Origin: Zygnema cylindricum
Taxonomy: Eukaryota; Streptophyta; Zygnematophyceae; Zygnematales; Zygnemataceae
NCBI GenBank assembly: GCA_037447655.1
Contig: JBBHKE010003554.1
Span: 1 to 33,690, forward strand
Direction of reading: 5' to 3'
Length of the DNA: 33,690 nucleotides
Below the pieces are notes generated by a model. That model saw only the letters and a list, made by a program, of their open reading frames with translations, had not been told where the DNA came from and did not search any database. Positions 1 through 10,261 of this stretch are shown here, piece by piece. A program made the position numbers and the translations under genes. Every line of letters begins with the position of its first letter. Position 1 is the first letter of the stretch.

Positions 1-835
1 AAAAGCGTCAGTGGGTTTTTACAATATGAATCGGCATGCAGGTTTCGTTTTTAGTTACTTTGTAGGCTTTTGCATTTGGGAAAAAAAGTATGCACGAAAT
101 ATTATGTACGGAACAGTTCGATTTGTTCTCTTTAATTTTGTCCTTTCTGGAACTTGGACAGTTTTTTAGGATTGTTTGGATATCGTTCCTGATTGGTGCT
201 TTTGTTTAAGATATGTAATTGGTTTTTCTCCTAAAAGTATTAAAAAAGGATGGGAGTAAAAAAAGGACGGGAGTTAAAAAATGATGGGAGTATTTTTTTG
301 TCGAAGGCATGATTTTCGGTTGAGGGAATGATTTTTTTTTTTTTCTTTCCTATTCTCTAAGAGAGTCAATTTTGAAATGGTAAAAGATCCTGTGACGATT
401 GCCAGTGTTAATCGCCCTGTACTTTGTGCATTTGTTACTCATTTTCGATCTTTTTCTTGTATGTTTTTGTCTTTTGTCTTTTTGTTTTCTAGTCTTTGTC
501 TTGTTTCTCTCTATTTGTCTCTCTGTATCTTTGTCTTTTTTGTTTTTTTATTCCTTTGTTTTTGTCTTTGAAAAATAAAAATGTTTCTGACAGTTAATTT
601 TCTGCTTCAATTGCTCCCGAAAAGAGAGCTCCTATTCAAATTGTTATTTCTCGGTGCAATAGTTTCCATTTTATATGTTGTATTTTAAAAATTAAAAAGT
701 TCAAAAGTTCAAAACAATTTGAAACACCATAAAAAACGACAATGTACTTTACCCATATCATTCGACTTATCTCGGAGACAGTTAGACTAAAGTATGGTAT
801 GGTATATATACAAAAAAAAAGGGGCCGACTTTATT
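1..835. other. AT-rich DNA, no gene seen
   Basis: No coding signal is visible. Positions 244-295 hold about three copies of a short degenerate repeat built on GATGGGAGT with A-runs between. Positions 430-580 are a T-rich, CTTTGT/TTTGTC low-complexity tract on +, which makes a meaningless Phe/Leu/Ser open frame. Such tracts also occur beside the LINE-like 3' ends further right, so this may be a decayed 3' tail, but I cannot show that. Confidence 0.5.
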
Positions 836-1090
836 AAAAAGTGCGATGGTAAACCATCTGAGTCCATAGGAACAAAAAGTAGCATTGCTAAAACTGAAAA
901 AACCACATGACGATGGAATAAACAAAAAGGAAAATAAAGGCAAAAACAACGAAAATACGAAAGGATGGCAGGGAAATCGAAAACACCCAAAAAAGCAAAA
1001 CCCAGCAAACAAAACATCAAAGGAAAAAACTAACACGTAGGTAAAAAAAAACCCCCAACATAACTAAAAATCTGCGGAAAGCAACCATCG
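836..1090 (-). mobile_element. LINE-like 3' end, truncated copy 1
   Basis: On the minus strand this is a roughly 250-bp tail: a block near 1069-1090 matching 3971-3993 (ATCTRCRRAAAGCAACC), an A/C-rich stretch on +, then a conserved block (TAGCAATGCTAC, TTTGTTCCTATGGACTCA) and the hairpin GATGGTTTACCATC at 845-858, followed by CGCACTTTTTAATAAA. The same order occurs at 3764-3993, next to coding sequence of a reverse-transcriptase-like protein. Truncation at a constant 3' end is the usual signature of non-LTR retrotransposition. No coding part remains. Confidence 0.6.
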
Positions 1091-1383
1091 TTTTCACACA
1101 CGAAACAAGGTTTTAATGTATGATTAGTGTACGCTTGTGTGTATGCTTTTCTTTGTTTTGAAGTTGACATTGCGGTTCATAGTCAATGTACTTTTTTTGG
1201 TTCGGGCAGTTATATAAAATTTGAATATATTTCGTTTAGCTTGGAAGAAGTGAAGACTAGGATAAAAAGGATATCGACACCAAACCAGATGGTTTTGTGT
1301 TGATAGAGAAATTAATAAATAAATATGTATATGTTTAAATGATGAATGTGCTCCATTCCAATAGAAATCAAGACTCCATTACG

Positions 1384-1520
1384 AAAGTGCGATGGTAAAC
1401 CATCTTAGTCCGTGGGAACAAAGAGGGGCGGCAATGCTAAAACTGAAAATCTACATGTGAAGGGAAGAGGACAAAAAGGAAAAGCAAGGCAAAAGAAACA
1501 GGTAGATTATACGAATGGAT
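1384..1520 (-). mobile_element. LINE-like 3' end, truncated copy 2
   Basis: Shares with copy 1 and the copy at 3764 the + strand blocks GCGATGGTAAACCATC (hairpin 1391-1404), TTAGTCCGTGGGAACAAA, GGCAATGCTAAAACTGAAAA and an A/G-rich run. Similarity fades after about 1520. Only the 3' untranslated end is present; there is no open frame. Confidence 0.6.
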
Positions 1521-1631
1521 AGCAAATACGATGACCCGGATTTCAAACATAGTGTTTTCGTAAAGCCATTTATACAGTGGAAAAGCATAGTCATTGTCCT
1601 CATTAAACAAGTATGAGGCAGGATAAATTAT

Positions 1632-1662
1632 AAAGCAGGATGGTAAACCATCTGAAAAAGGT
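1632..1662 (-). mobile_element. Minimal hairpin fragment of the LINE-like 3' end
   Basis: Only the 14-bp hairpin (GATGGTAAACCATC, 1639-1652) plus CTGA is kept, with AAAAAGG next to it. It is either an extreme 5' truncation of the same family or a chance match; an exact 14-bp match this close to two other copies favours the former. Confidence 0.35.
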
Positions 1663-1699
1663 TACAATATTTTTACTATGGGGTGCCAAATCGTTGCTG

Positions 1700-2120
1700 A
1701 GCTGGAGATAATGTAGCATATTGCATCTTCCCCTTCTCTTTATCCTTTCCCTCTCCTCGGAAGTTGGTGCTTTATTGCCTCCACACTCGTCTCTTCTTTA
1801 TTGTATGAGGCTACTCCTTTTCTTTCTACCAACCACCCTTGTCCTCCCGACATTTGTCTTCTCCTTCAAATTCCGTTCCTCCCCTTTTTTTATTGCCTTA
1901 GTTGATTTGCCGGTTTTTCTCCACTCTAATTATGAAACCAATTGTCTGTGTCCAAGGTTCAGGCTTGGCTTCCCTCATACACCTTTTTGAGGTCTCTCAT
2001 TTTTATTATTATTATTATTATTTTTTTTCCCTACGGTGTCCTTATATTCTTTGCTGTCCACTTATTTTTGGTTCCCATGTATGGAAATGGTTTACCGTCG
2101 CGATTTCTTGATAAATATGA
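1700..2120 (+). mobile_element. LINE-like 3' end on + strand, copy 4, with C/T-rich leader
   Basis: The strand is opposite to copies 1-3. GGTTCCCATGTATGG at 2070-2084 is followed by a diverged hairpin (AATGG-TTTA-CCGTC, 2086-2099) and CGCGATTTCTTGATAAATATG, matching the reverse complement of the other copies. Upstream (1720-2000) is C/T-rich with a (TTA)n run at 2004-2025. This could be the 3' untranslated region of the same element, but homology to the other copies is clear only over the last 50 or so bases. Confidence 0.45.
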
Positions 2121-2159
2121 TTTATTTGCTTGTCTAACTCCCTCGTTTGTCGTTACTTA

Positions 2160-2245
2160 ACTTCCTTTCAGTTCCGTTTTTGTCATCCACTTTTTTTTTG
2201 GTTCCCATGTACTCATGGCTTACCATCGAGCTTTCTTAATATTAA
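2160..2245 (+). mobile_element. LINE-like 3' end on + strand, copy 5
   Basis: GGTTCCCATGTACTCATGG then CTTACCATC (hairpin 2214-2227) and GAGCTTTCTTAATATTAATA reproduce the conserved 3' block within 130 bp of copy 4. The outer stem pair is lost (C opposite C) but ATGG/CCAT is kept. Two copies in tandem suggest a second insertion into or beside the first. Confidence 0.5.
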
Positions 2246-3640
2246 TATATTTCGATGATATTATTATATTTAAGTCTTAATAAACTTATTAAGAAAGACT
2301 TAATTAACCTTAATATGAAGTCTTCTCATGAGGGGAGAATTCATTCAGGCACAAGACACTACACCGCTATTAGAGTTGATAGCACTAATTAGGTCACGTC
2401 TTTTTGACAAAAATCACAAAATAGTTTTAGCAACACTATTTAATAAAGCGGACTACAATCCGTCACGTCTCCTTGCACTACATTATTATAATGTTAGTAT
2501 ATTATCAATTCTAATTTCGCATTTACACTAATAAATCCTTAAGGCTATAATAACGATGGGTGGTGTAGTCGTGACAATATTGAGAATATTGCTTCGGAGA
2601 AGGGTACTCTATTCCTTTTATAGAATCTACTCGTAGATGTCTCATTCTTACGGATTTTACATTTTTACAAAATTTCGTTATTTTTTCTAGTTTTTGAATC
2701 TTTCGTAAAATGCTTTTACTTTCCGTACGGAAAAAATGTACGGATACAATGTATGGAAAATTTCAAAAAAGAGAACATTTCCGCGCGCGAAGTTTGAAGG
2801 AGATTTGGACGGTTCTTTGTTACAATGAAGCCGCCATTGAAAAGGGTTTGGTTTAGAAATTTTTGATTAAGTTGTCATCGTATTATTCATTATTGATTGT
2901 ATGATTTCCTATCTTTTATTTTTAGTATGAAGTCGAAGTCGGACAACGCATTTTAAAATTTTTTGGATTTTGTTTCGTGCGCATATTAAGTTTTTTTTGG
3001 GGCGTTTCGTGCGTACGCATAGTACGAATGAAAACTCTATGAACCAATCCAAAACCTTAGACCGAGACTCCCTATCAAAGCCCCACCAAATATAGTGTGG
3101 AGGATATCCATGAGGCGATACATCGAAAGCGGAAACAGACGAGACAAAAGGAGGAATGGGAGGGGAGAAAAGGGTGATAGGAGAGGCACTGGTGGGTAAA
3201 ACATTGTTAGTGTTGAGTATCAGTGCCCTCAATTACCGCCATAAACGTGAAAACTTTTCGATTTTTTTTTCGCCCTCCCTTCCCCCACCCACCTTCTTCT
3301 TCCTATCGGGATAACTCTATGGTTTTTTGTACTTTTATGTACTTTAGTCGTAATGCACTACCATACGGCCCCTCCCTCCACCCCAAATTTGTTGGTGTCG
3401 GAGAAGTATATCAGCCCCCCTCACCGTTCTATAATAATTATTTGATAATATATTGACAATATCGGATACATAAAAAAAAAAAAAAATTATATATATAGGG
3501 AAATTACCAGAATACCACACAAATAAAACGCCTCAAAGGATAATTTTGTTTTCCATGTGAGAGTCGGGAAGGTCGGGAGCTTTTCCAAGTGGCAAACCAA
3601 TTTGAAGAGCAGAATGAAGAAATTAAGCCACCATATAACT
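2246..3640. other. AT-rich DNA, no gene seen
   Basis: No recognisable domain in any frame. 2240-2310 is dominated by TTAATATTAA/AAGTCTTAATAAACTTATTAAGA short palindromes. 2690-2790 repeats the word GTACGG (TCCGTACGGAAAAAATGTACGG). 3100-3230 is purine-rich on +. 3470-3490 is a poly(A) run followed by TATATATA. The 107-aa and 77-aa open frames here have no family features and are probably chance. Confidence 0.45.
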
Positions 3641-3738
3641 CACCCTCTCCCCTCTCCCTCTCTTTCTACTTCTCTTTCTCCCCTTCCCTCCCGCTCCCTC
3701 TCCCTCTCCCTCTCCGTCTCCTCTCCCTCTCCCTCTCC
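3641..3738. repeat. (CTCCCT)n polypyrimidine microsatellite
   Basis: About 98 bp of imperfect CTCCCT/CTCTCC hexamers on +, purine-rich (AGGGAG) on minus. It lies just beyond the 3' end of the LINE-like copy at 3764 when read on minus. It may be expansion of a short tail or a pre-existing target. Confidence 0.8.
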
Positions 3739-3763
3739 TAAGATATAATGGCAGGAAAAAATA

Positions 3764-4006
3764 AAAATACGATGGTAACCCATCTGAGTCCGGGGGTACA
3801 AAAGGGGTGGCATGGCCAAAACTGAAAATCTACAATAAAAAACAAATAGAGCGATGGGAACACGAAGAAAAGGAAACAATCAACAAGGAAAATAATAGCA
3901 CCCAAACTCAAAATGAAAAACACGGCAACTCACAAAACCAAAACTACAACCCAGACCCCAAATCAATTAAATATCTACAAAAAGCAACCCTATAAGTCCC
4001 CTAAGC
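3764..4006 (-). mobile_element. 3' untranslated region of LINE-like element, longest copy
   Basis: Directly follows the stop of the minus-strand coding remnant at 4007 and ends in the shared block: TTTTCAGTTTTGGCCATG, TTTGTACCCCCGGACTCA, hairpin (GATGG-GTTA-CCATC on minus, 3771-3784) and a T-rich end. Because it joins coding sequence to the block seen in five other places nearby, it identifies those as 3' ends of the same kind of element. Confidence 0.6.
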
Positions 4007-4857
4007 CTAGGGTGGCACGTTGAGAGAGTTTCGGAACACTTCGACGATCCATAACCCCAATAGCCGATTGGAGGATAATAGAAGCTTGCACTCGCTGTAA
4101 AGCCACCGATAAAAATAAGTAAAGACCGAAGGAGGAGGGCTCTCGGGTCCTCTGCGCTCGAAAGCACGACGTGCACAAGTACGGAGAAACTCGTCCAGTG
4201 CAACACCCAAACAACCAAAGATCTCGACCGCCATCATAATAAAGTCATCCATAGGGTCTTGGTGGGCATAATCACGCTCTTTTGCCATAGCGGCATCAAG
4301 AGCTATCACCCCAACATGTCGAGCCGCCTGACCAAGAATAGTTGAAGTTTGGTCAACTGTAGCTGATGTAGGGTTCGCCAGAACAATATCATCGAAGATG
4401 CAATGGGCACCATCAAGCAAAACAACATCAATCCGGCGCGAGGGAATAATATGAGAAACCTCTCGACGCACAAAAAAGTCCCCTTTCGAAGCGATAGTCG
4501 CAACGGTGTCGTGAATAATGTCGTGCAACTGGATCAAATCTCCCCCATGGGAGCAACAAAGCAAATGGAAACCATCGGGCCCCAAGACACGACCACATGC
4601 ACAAAGAAGAGAGCCAGTGAAGGAGGATGGGGGAGGTCAAGGTGAAATCAGAGGGCGGTGGTGAATTGAGCAAGTGAAATTCGAAGAGTGAACAAAATAG
4701 GTGTGGCCAAAAGCCAAGACCCAGAACCAGGTCCACCACAAGAGAAAAGATGGGCACGCAAAGAATCGGAGGGAAGCGCCTTGAGAATCTCGGATTTAAT
4801 GGCGGCGACAACCCGATCAGAAATCGATTCCTGAACATGCTCAACAGATTTTGTAAC
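4007..4857 (-). pseudogene. C-terminal remnant of a LINE-like reverse-transcriptase polyprotein (zinc motif plus nuclease-like domain)
   Basis: Read on minus, about 280 codons remain in two frames with a frameshift near 4640. The first part has GPGSGSWL and LRISLAQFTTAL. The second has a C-x-C-G...G-x-H-x-L-x-C-x3-GG zinc-type motif (CACGRVLGPDGFHLLCCSHGG), then HDIIHDTVATIA, RRIDVVL and DDIVLANP, where the spaced acidic residues resemble a PD-(D/E)XK nuclease core, then a C-terminal ALDEFLRTCARRAF...FYRWLYSECKLLLSS stretch. From memory, this succession occurs at the C-terminus of multicopy RT-bearing proteins in many eukaryotes; I am confident of the pattern, less of the exact clade. The RT itself is missing: the fragment is cut at 4858, where an LTR begins, so the copia element inserted into it. 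Confidence 0.55.
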
Positions 4858-6359
4858 TGAAACTCTGAGACCTCCATAAGTCCTCAGAGTGGACAACTTC
4901 CTAGAAGCCTCTAAGCTAACTCTGACCCCTTTGTGTTTAAGCAAAAACAACTGCCACCCTGGCAGACAAAAACTCTGACCACCAACACCCCTGTGAAGGC
5001 AAGACTCCCCTGAGTCGATAGCAAAAAGAATCTCTGAATTTGCTCCCCTGAGCAGTAAGTTATGGAGGGTCAAAGTTGACCTTTTGTACAGAAGCTCTCT
5101 GGGAGAGAGGGTCCTATCTCCTAATTTTTCTAAGTCCTATTTCTCTCACAGACTCTATCTACTGATGTACGAAACCAATCAGAATTGAGTTCTGTACGCA
5201 AAAGTACAGCTGCCAGTGTACGTTATGTACGGACATTGTACGACATGCCCTAAATGTCGACACATGTCATATCCGGATTCGGTGCCATAATCTCTGGAGA
5301 TTCCATGATCCAATGTAATTACGCCACGGGTCATCAAATGTGGCGATGGCCAGAAACAGCCGAAATCTTTTTCTTGATCTCGGCGCTAATTCTGGCCGTC
5401 TGATTAGAATCGAATTTAATCGTAGCCGTAATAAATACATGCGCGGTATTCGTTTCACTTAAGAAATAAATGCGCGGTATTGATTTCTTGCTCGTACCGT
5501 ATTCCGTACTTATACATTACCGGATCTATGTATACCGTAAACAATTACAGTTAAATGATTTATCCTACGTTTACATGTTTAAATAAATATCAAACTATAT
5601 ACTACGTAATGTTATATCTAGAGTTAACGGCTAAGGCTACCGGCTACTTCCTGTCTGCCGGCCGGTAGGTACAAGGATCAATTCCTGTCGCCGGCACATT
5701 CCTTTTAAATAAATAAACCCTAACTAATATAAATTTCCCGTAAACCTCTGGATAGCCTAGGTAGCCATGGCTCTAGCTCCCTCTTCAATTTCTCAGTGAC
5801 TGCGACAAGTTTGAGAGTTTGGAGAGAGAAGTTAGAGGTAGACTGCCTCGGCTTCTTTCTATATTTCTATTTAGACCTAGAAAATACTAAAAATGTACCA
5901 TTAATTTCTACATGCGTAGCAATTGTGTTTGTCCGTACGGACTACATCAAAAATATCCGAAGCTGCGCTTGTTCCATTTGCGTCGCAACTGCGTTGTTAG
6001 AATACTGGTGTCGGTACCATTAAAAATTTCATTATGTTTCAAGTGACGACGCGTGTCCCTATAGATCAATTTTCCCGCCGTCCTATAAATTTGCTGAGAC
6101 TTAAGCTTTCAAAAACCAATAGGTTCACAATTGTCGATCGTGTATTTTAGAACGCTGACCCTTACGTGTTTCTAGTCATGTACATTTATATTCGTTAAGG
6201 GTTAGTGATTGATTTATCTTTTTATGGGCATCGATTATAATGGAGGCGTAAAAAGATCAAAAGGTAAGGGAGATTTGTACTTTTGTGGTATATAATATAT
6301 TGAATTGTGGTGGAACATTTTCTTTTTTGTGTATAGATTGTTTGGTTTATTATATTTCA
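4858..6359 (+). repeat. Family A copia LTR (5' LTR), TGAAA...TTTCA
   Basis: The right end is set by TTTCA at 6355-6359, two bases before a primer-binding site. The left end, TGAAACTCTGAGACC, is set by a second copy at 21452 that starts at the same base in a quite different flank. TGAAA/TTTCA is the expected short inverted terminus. Length 1502 bp. Homology to the second copy covers 4858 to about 5911; the last 450 bp are seen only here. The bases before it (GTAAC, 4853-4857) would be the target duplication, but the matching 3' flank is gone. Confidence 0.7.
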
Positions 6360-6361
6360 AT

Positions 6362-6373
6362 TGGTATCAGAGC
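6362..6373 (+). promoter_or_regulatory. Primer-binding site complementary to initiator tRNA-Met
   Basis: TGGTATCAGAGC is the classic plant LTR-retrotransposon minus-strand primer site and lies two bases after the LTR end. It fixes both the LTR boundary and the + orientation of family A. Confidence 0.9.
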
Positions 6374-6389
6374 AAGTTACTGGCAATGC

Positions 6390-7690
6390 TTGCCGGTATG
6401 GCGGAGATAGGGAAATCCTCGGTGGAACCTAGTAGGGGAGCTAGTGGGGGAGTTAGTGGAGGAGGAATTATAAAGACACAATATGATGAGTTTGACGAAT
6501 AGGGGGAGCAAAATGTGAAGATGGACGAGGGAATGTTTGAACGCTTTCAAGAGTTTCTCAAAACACAACGAGATGAGGGAGATGGAGGTGTAAGTGGAGA
6601 CTCACACAACTCAAAGTAAAAAAAAAAAAAAAAGGGAAATCGAAACTTTATGAGGAAAAGGATGAGAGCGACGTTGATGATCTTTAAGTATTTAATAAGA
6701 CCATCGTCTTCACACGTTCCAACTATGCAATTTGGAAGAGATACATTCGAGGAATATTCACACCAAAAAAACTTTGGGACATCGTTATAAGGGAAGAAAC
6801 ACGTCCGAATCCTTTGGAGGATCCAGCTGGAGCAAAGAAGTTGGAAAAAAAAGTTATGGCGGCCTCCACGGCACTAATCTAAATTTGTGCTAGTTCTATG
6901 CATGAACATCTTCTACCTCATGATAAGGTTTATGATTGTTTGACCGTTTTGCAAAATGCGCTTGAAAAAGGGTTTGAGGGCAAATAAAAATTATATCTTT
7001 GAGGAGTATATTGGGTTTATAATGTAGGAGAATGAGTCCATTCATGATGGAATCAAAATTTTTAATGTCATTATAGAAAACTTAACTCACTGAATAACTT
7101 CCCTATAGAAAATGAGAGGTTGTTTGTTTTTATCAAGAGTCTTCTAAGCAAGTTTGCAGTAACAAATAAGGTCATCAAGGGGCGAGAAAGACTGCCAATG
7201 GCATACGCTAACATCCACTTGAAGAGTACGGAGAAGGAGAAGGCAACATTGAAAGAGGAAAACAAGGGGTCATCTTATCCGAGTTATCATGAGGAGGATG
7301 ACGGAGGAGCTTACAACTTTAAGGGATCTAGGGGGAGAGGAGGTGGACCTTATGGACGAGGTGGCAAGTCACAAGGCCAAGGGAGAGGCTCATATCAACG
7401 TGATACCTCTCAGATGACATGTTACAATTGTAACGAGACTGGGCATGGCTCCTTTGAATGCCCAGACAAAAGCAAACAGTGTAACATTTGGCAAAAAATG
7501 GCAAAAAAATGGGGACAGACTAGTCCCGGTTGTTATCAAAACAATGGAAATAGCTGCAGAGGGGGACAATTTAGAGGCAGAGGAAGTGGAGGAAGAAGTT
7601 TATCAGGTAGAGAGGATTTTTTTGGGGATGGGCCACTAGGACAAGATCGAGAATTTTTCGTTTCACTCATGGAAAAATCACAATAAGAGA
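6390..7690 (+). pseudogene. Family A copia gag, degenerate
   Basis: Starts near MAEIGKSSVEPS (6399) and runs through many stops and frameshifts. Recognisable parts are NYAIWKRYIRGIFTPKKLWDIV (the aromatic-rich start of the copia gag fold, near 6720-6785), a final intact frame 7120-7686 with an RGRGGG-rich linker, and a CCHC zinc knuckle CYNCNETGHGSFEC at 7421-7462 (C-x2-C-x4-H-x4-C intact). Gag would form the virus-like particle and bind element RNA. An A14 run at 6619 and a stop before it break the N-terminal half. Non-functional. Confidence 0.8.
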
Positions 7691-8725
7691 AGAATAACAT
7701 CCTATTTCACACATGAGGCAAGAAGAGCAAATGGAAATTTAACAATTGGATCATACAATCAGGTGCTACACATCACATGTGTTTGGATCCAGGATTATTC
7801 AGTGACATTAAAAAACTCACTACACGAAAATCCATTATAGTGGCTAATGGTTCCATGATGGTAATTGATAATGTGGGAACAGTACAGTTGGATCAGCTGA
7901 CACAAGATAGGATAGGGAAAACTAGAGTGAATAGAGTAGGTTTTAACATTGTGCTTTATAATCCGCGGGGGTGCATCAATCTCTTAAGTGTCCCACAACT
8001 TTAGAGGAAAGGTGGAAGAGCCGCATGCATAGAAGGAGGAAGAATCATTTTGAGTAGTAAAACACGACCATTTGCAGAGGGAGTTGTAACTAAAAATATG
8101 CAAAGCACGTTGATTTGGAGGAAACCAAAAAATAGGACGGCGAATGAAGAAGGGTACCTCCATTCGGCAGCGGTCAAGAAGCAGGACCTCACGTTGTGGC
8201 ATCATCGTATGTGTCACACTTCAGGGAGTAACATGAAGGAGATGATTCGTCATGGTGCAGTTCAAAGAGTAGACGTGGCGACAGGAGAGAAGGTCATATG
8301 ATGTGTTGGATGCACAAAAGGGAAGCATAAAAGGAAGCCTCATCCAATGAAAGACCTTCAATTCAAGGCGAATGCCCCTCTAGATCTAGTCTATGTAGAT
8401 CTTTATGGGGACATATATGTAGAAACCATTAGAAAAAATGAATACATTATGGTGATAGTTGATGATTTAAGAATAAAGACATGGGTGTATCTTTTTAAAT
8501 CTAAGTCATACGCATTAGAAACACTTAAAGAAATTGTGGTCATGGTATGGAAGGAAGGTGGGAGGTAGGTAAAAGCAGTACGATTAGATCGTGGATATGA
8601 ATTTATTACATTCGCAAAATATTGTAAGGAGACCGTGATTAAGCAACAATTCACGGCTCTTTATTCCCCACAATCGAGTGGAATAGCAGAAAGGAAAATA
8701 GGACATTGCACGAGATGGTGCGGGC
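7691..8725 (+). pseudogene. Family A copia protease and integrase, truncated and degenerate
   Basis: Protease: WIIQSGATHHM at 7747-7779 followed by KSIIVANGSMMVIDNVGTVQL; the catalytic D-S-G is Q-S-G here. GAG-pre-integrase: LTLWHHRMCHTS, then CVGCTKGKHKR after an in-frame stop at 8299, giving the HHCC zinc site. Integrase core: DLVYVDLYG and VRLDRGYEF supply the two aspartates, and SPQSSGIAERK the glutamate. Just after ERK a one-base loss shifts the frame (the other frame reads RTLHEMVRA). The sequence then breaks at about 8726 into family B. The integrase C-terminus is missing. Confidence 0.85.
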
Positions 8726-9145
8726 TGTTGTCCATAGCCTATTTCAGCCATGAATTACTCACAGAAACACCCACAAACTACCTCAAAAACATATGTATTT
8801 CAGATAGTACAGTTTACTCCACAATACACATAATCTCCTTAAACTCCACAATATGTAGTATACAGTTTACAATGTAAACTCCCAAAGTTACAACCAAATC
8901 CACCAAAGCATCTAGAAGATATAAGCTCCAGAGTTTCCCAAAAATAGTTGACAACTTCACAAACTAACCACTTAGACTGCTCATAGAATCTTATAGAGAT
9001 ATTGGAATAAAATGAAACTTCAAAAACATATGGATTTTATATCATAGAATGACTCCACAAATTTTCACATGAAAGCACGAAACAAAGTGATCACACCAAC
9101 AGGTCAATGATGCAGAAAAATAATTGCCATAGCTTTGATAAACTT
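8726..9145 (-). pseudogene. Family B leader and first gag codons, partial (unit 0)
   Basis: On minus this is the untranslated leader after the PBS, ending with ATGGCTGAAATAGGC (written here as the diverged AATTCATGGCTG), that is MAEIGYGQ, before the break at 8726. It aligns throughout with 12114-12531 and 15586-16003. It shows an additional unit once extended to the left. Confidence 0.75.
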
Positions 9146-9158
9146 GACTCCGATATCA
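9146..9158 (-). promoter_or_regulatory. Degenerate primer-binding site of family B
   Basis: Minus strand TGATATCGGAGTC differs from the canonical TGGTATCAGAGCC at three positions, all transitions. Equivalent sites are at 12532-12544 and 16004-16016 (TGATATCGCAGTC) and 19470-19482 (TGATATCGCAGTG). The leftmost copy is therefore closest to a working site. An alternative is that the LTR end lies a few bases inside this stretch. Confidence 0.5.
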
Positions 9159-10133
9159 CAATAATCTAAGTTCTACAAGTTATACTCAGAGATTTCATTA
9201 CTGTATGTACGGAGGCATACCAGTCGTACATTATCTACCACCTACCTCAATTACTACAAGTATACCCGAATAGTTTGATCTATGTCAGGATGAATTAATC
9301 TACACTAATAAACCAATTAACAAAAGGACAATCCACTGTTCAACCAAATATTTACACCGACATCTCCGAAAAGTCAACTTGCTCAGTCACTCGTGATCTT
9401 CGTATAAATCTCGTCCACCGCCTTGATCCATATCAACAGCAGCTGCGTTGTCAGCTTCATCACAGCTGCGTTGTCACACACCTGGACATATCCAAAAATA
9501 ACCGGCAGCTGCGTTGTCTTATTTAAAATACACTTGTCTCAAATAGATGCGTTGTACCAATGACGTATATTTAAACATTTCGTATAGTTCAAATTGGATC
9601 GCTTCGTGATCCGCCGTCCATTTTTTATTCCGTAGTCACGCCACTCAAAAACACCCTTGCTTCACTTTAGTTTTTTCCGTACGTTTGCTCCCTCAATCCG
9701 TGAATCCATTTGAACCTCCACATTGATAATATACGCACAAAATTTCTCAAGCTTACAAAAAGTCGCGTACGCACGAAACTAAGTTTTCAAAACAACACTC
9801 CCTCGAAAAATTTAGTTTCGTGCGCCGGGAAAAAAATTGCAGCGTTTCAAGTGTCTAACACCACCACAGCTTCCTATGCCTTGCTATGCTTTGTTGTTGC
9901 ATAGCTATGTTGCGTTGCTGCGTTGCGACGCGAACTGCTTCTGCTGATTCACCACTGCTTCCGCTGCGTTCCTGCCATGTCTTCCAAACTTTCCATTATT
10001 GACAATTGCCTCCTTGCTGAGTTAGTCATTTAATATTCAAACACTTTTTGTCTCTCATGAAAAACTTTATCAACCATTTCCTAAATATGTGTGAATTTTA
10101 CAGACTAGCAGATTTGAATATCATCCCATAACA
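9159..10133 (-). repeat. Family B LTR 1 (short form)
   Basis: The minus-strand start is fixed by TGTTATGGGATG directly after the purine tract. The other end abuts the PBS-like site and lacks a clean CA, so it is good to about 10 bp. Inside are three AGCTGCGTTGTC words (near 9440, 9466 and 9507), a conserved hairpin GGATC-GCTTCGT-GATCC (9596-9612), and one copy of an 88-bp TGCGTTGC-rich block near 9879. It shares with LTR 4 the single 88-bp block and variants such as CAGACTAGCAG. Confidence 0.8.
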
Positions 10134-10147
10134 GCTCCCCTTATGCC
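10134..10147 (-). promoter_or_regulatory. Polypurine tract before family B LTR
   Basis: Minus strand GGCATAAGGGGAGC ends exactly where TGTTATGGG begins, the expected plus-strand priming site. The same tract precedes each LTR (13606, 17078; with one or two changes at 20456). Confidence 0.75.
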
Positions 10148-10261
10148 ATAATTGCCAAATTTTCCTTTCACTAATGATTTAACACCTCTCTAGTAAATAT
10201 GAATTCCACCCGTAATTGTCACTTAGTCATATGATCAGTAGTTGTCGAAAATATCTCGTCT

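Noticed and set aside
377-571. Hydrophobic Phe/Leu-rich open frame as a small membrane protein
   Set aside because: It is a translation of a T-rich low-complexity tract; similar frames arise from the T-runs at 1720-2110.
5796-6023. 75-codon frame inside the LTR
   Set aside because: Lies wholly in LTR A, not kept in the second copy.
6051-6064. GCGTGTCCCTATAG shared with 24548-24561 as evidence that LTR A contains a family D fragment
   Set aside because: Match is short and the two elements run in opposite directions; not enough to claim homology without alignment.
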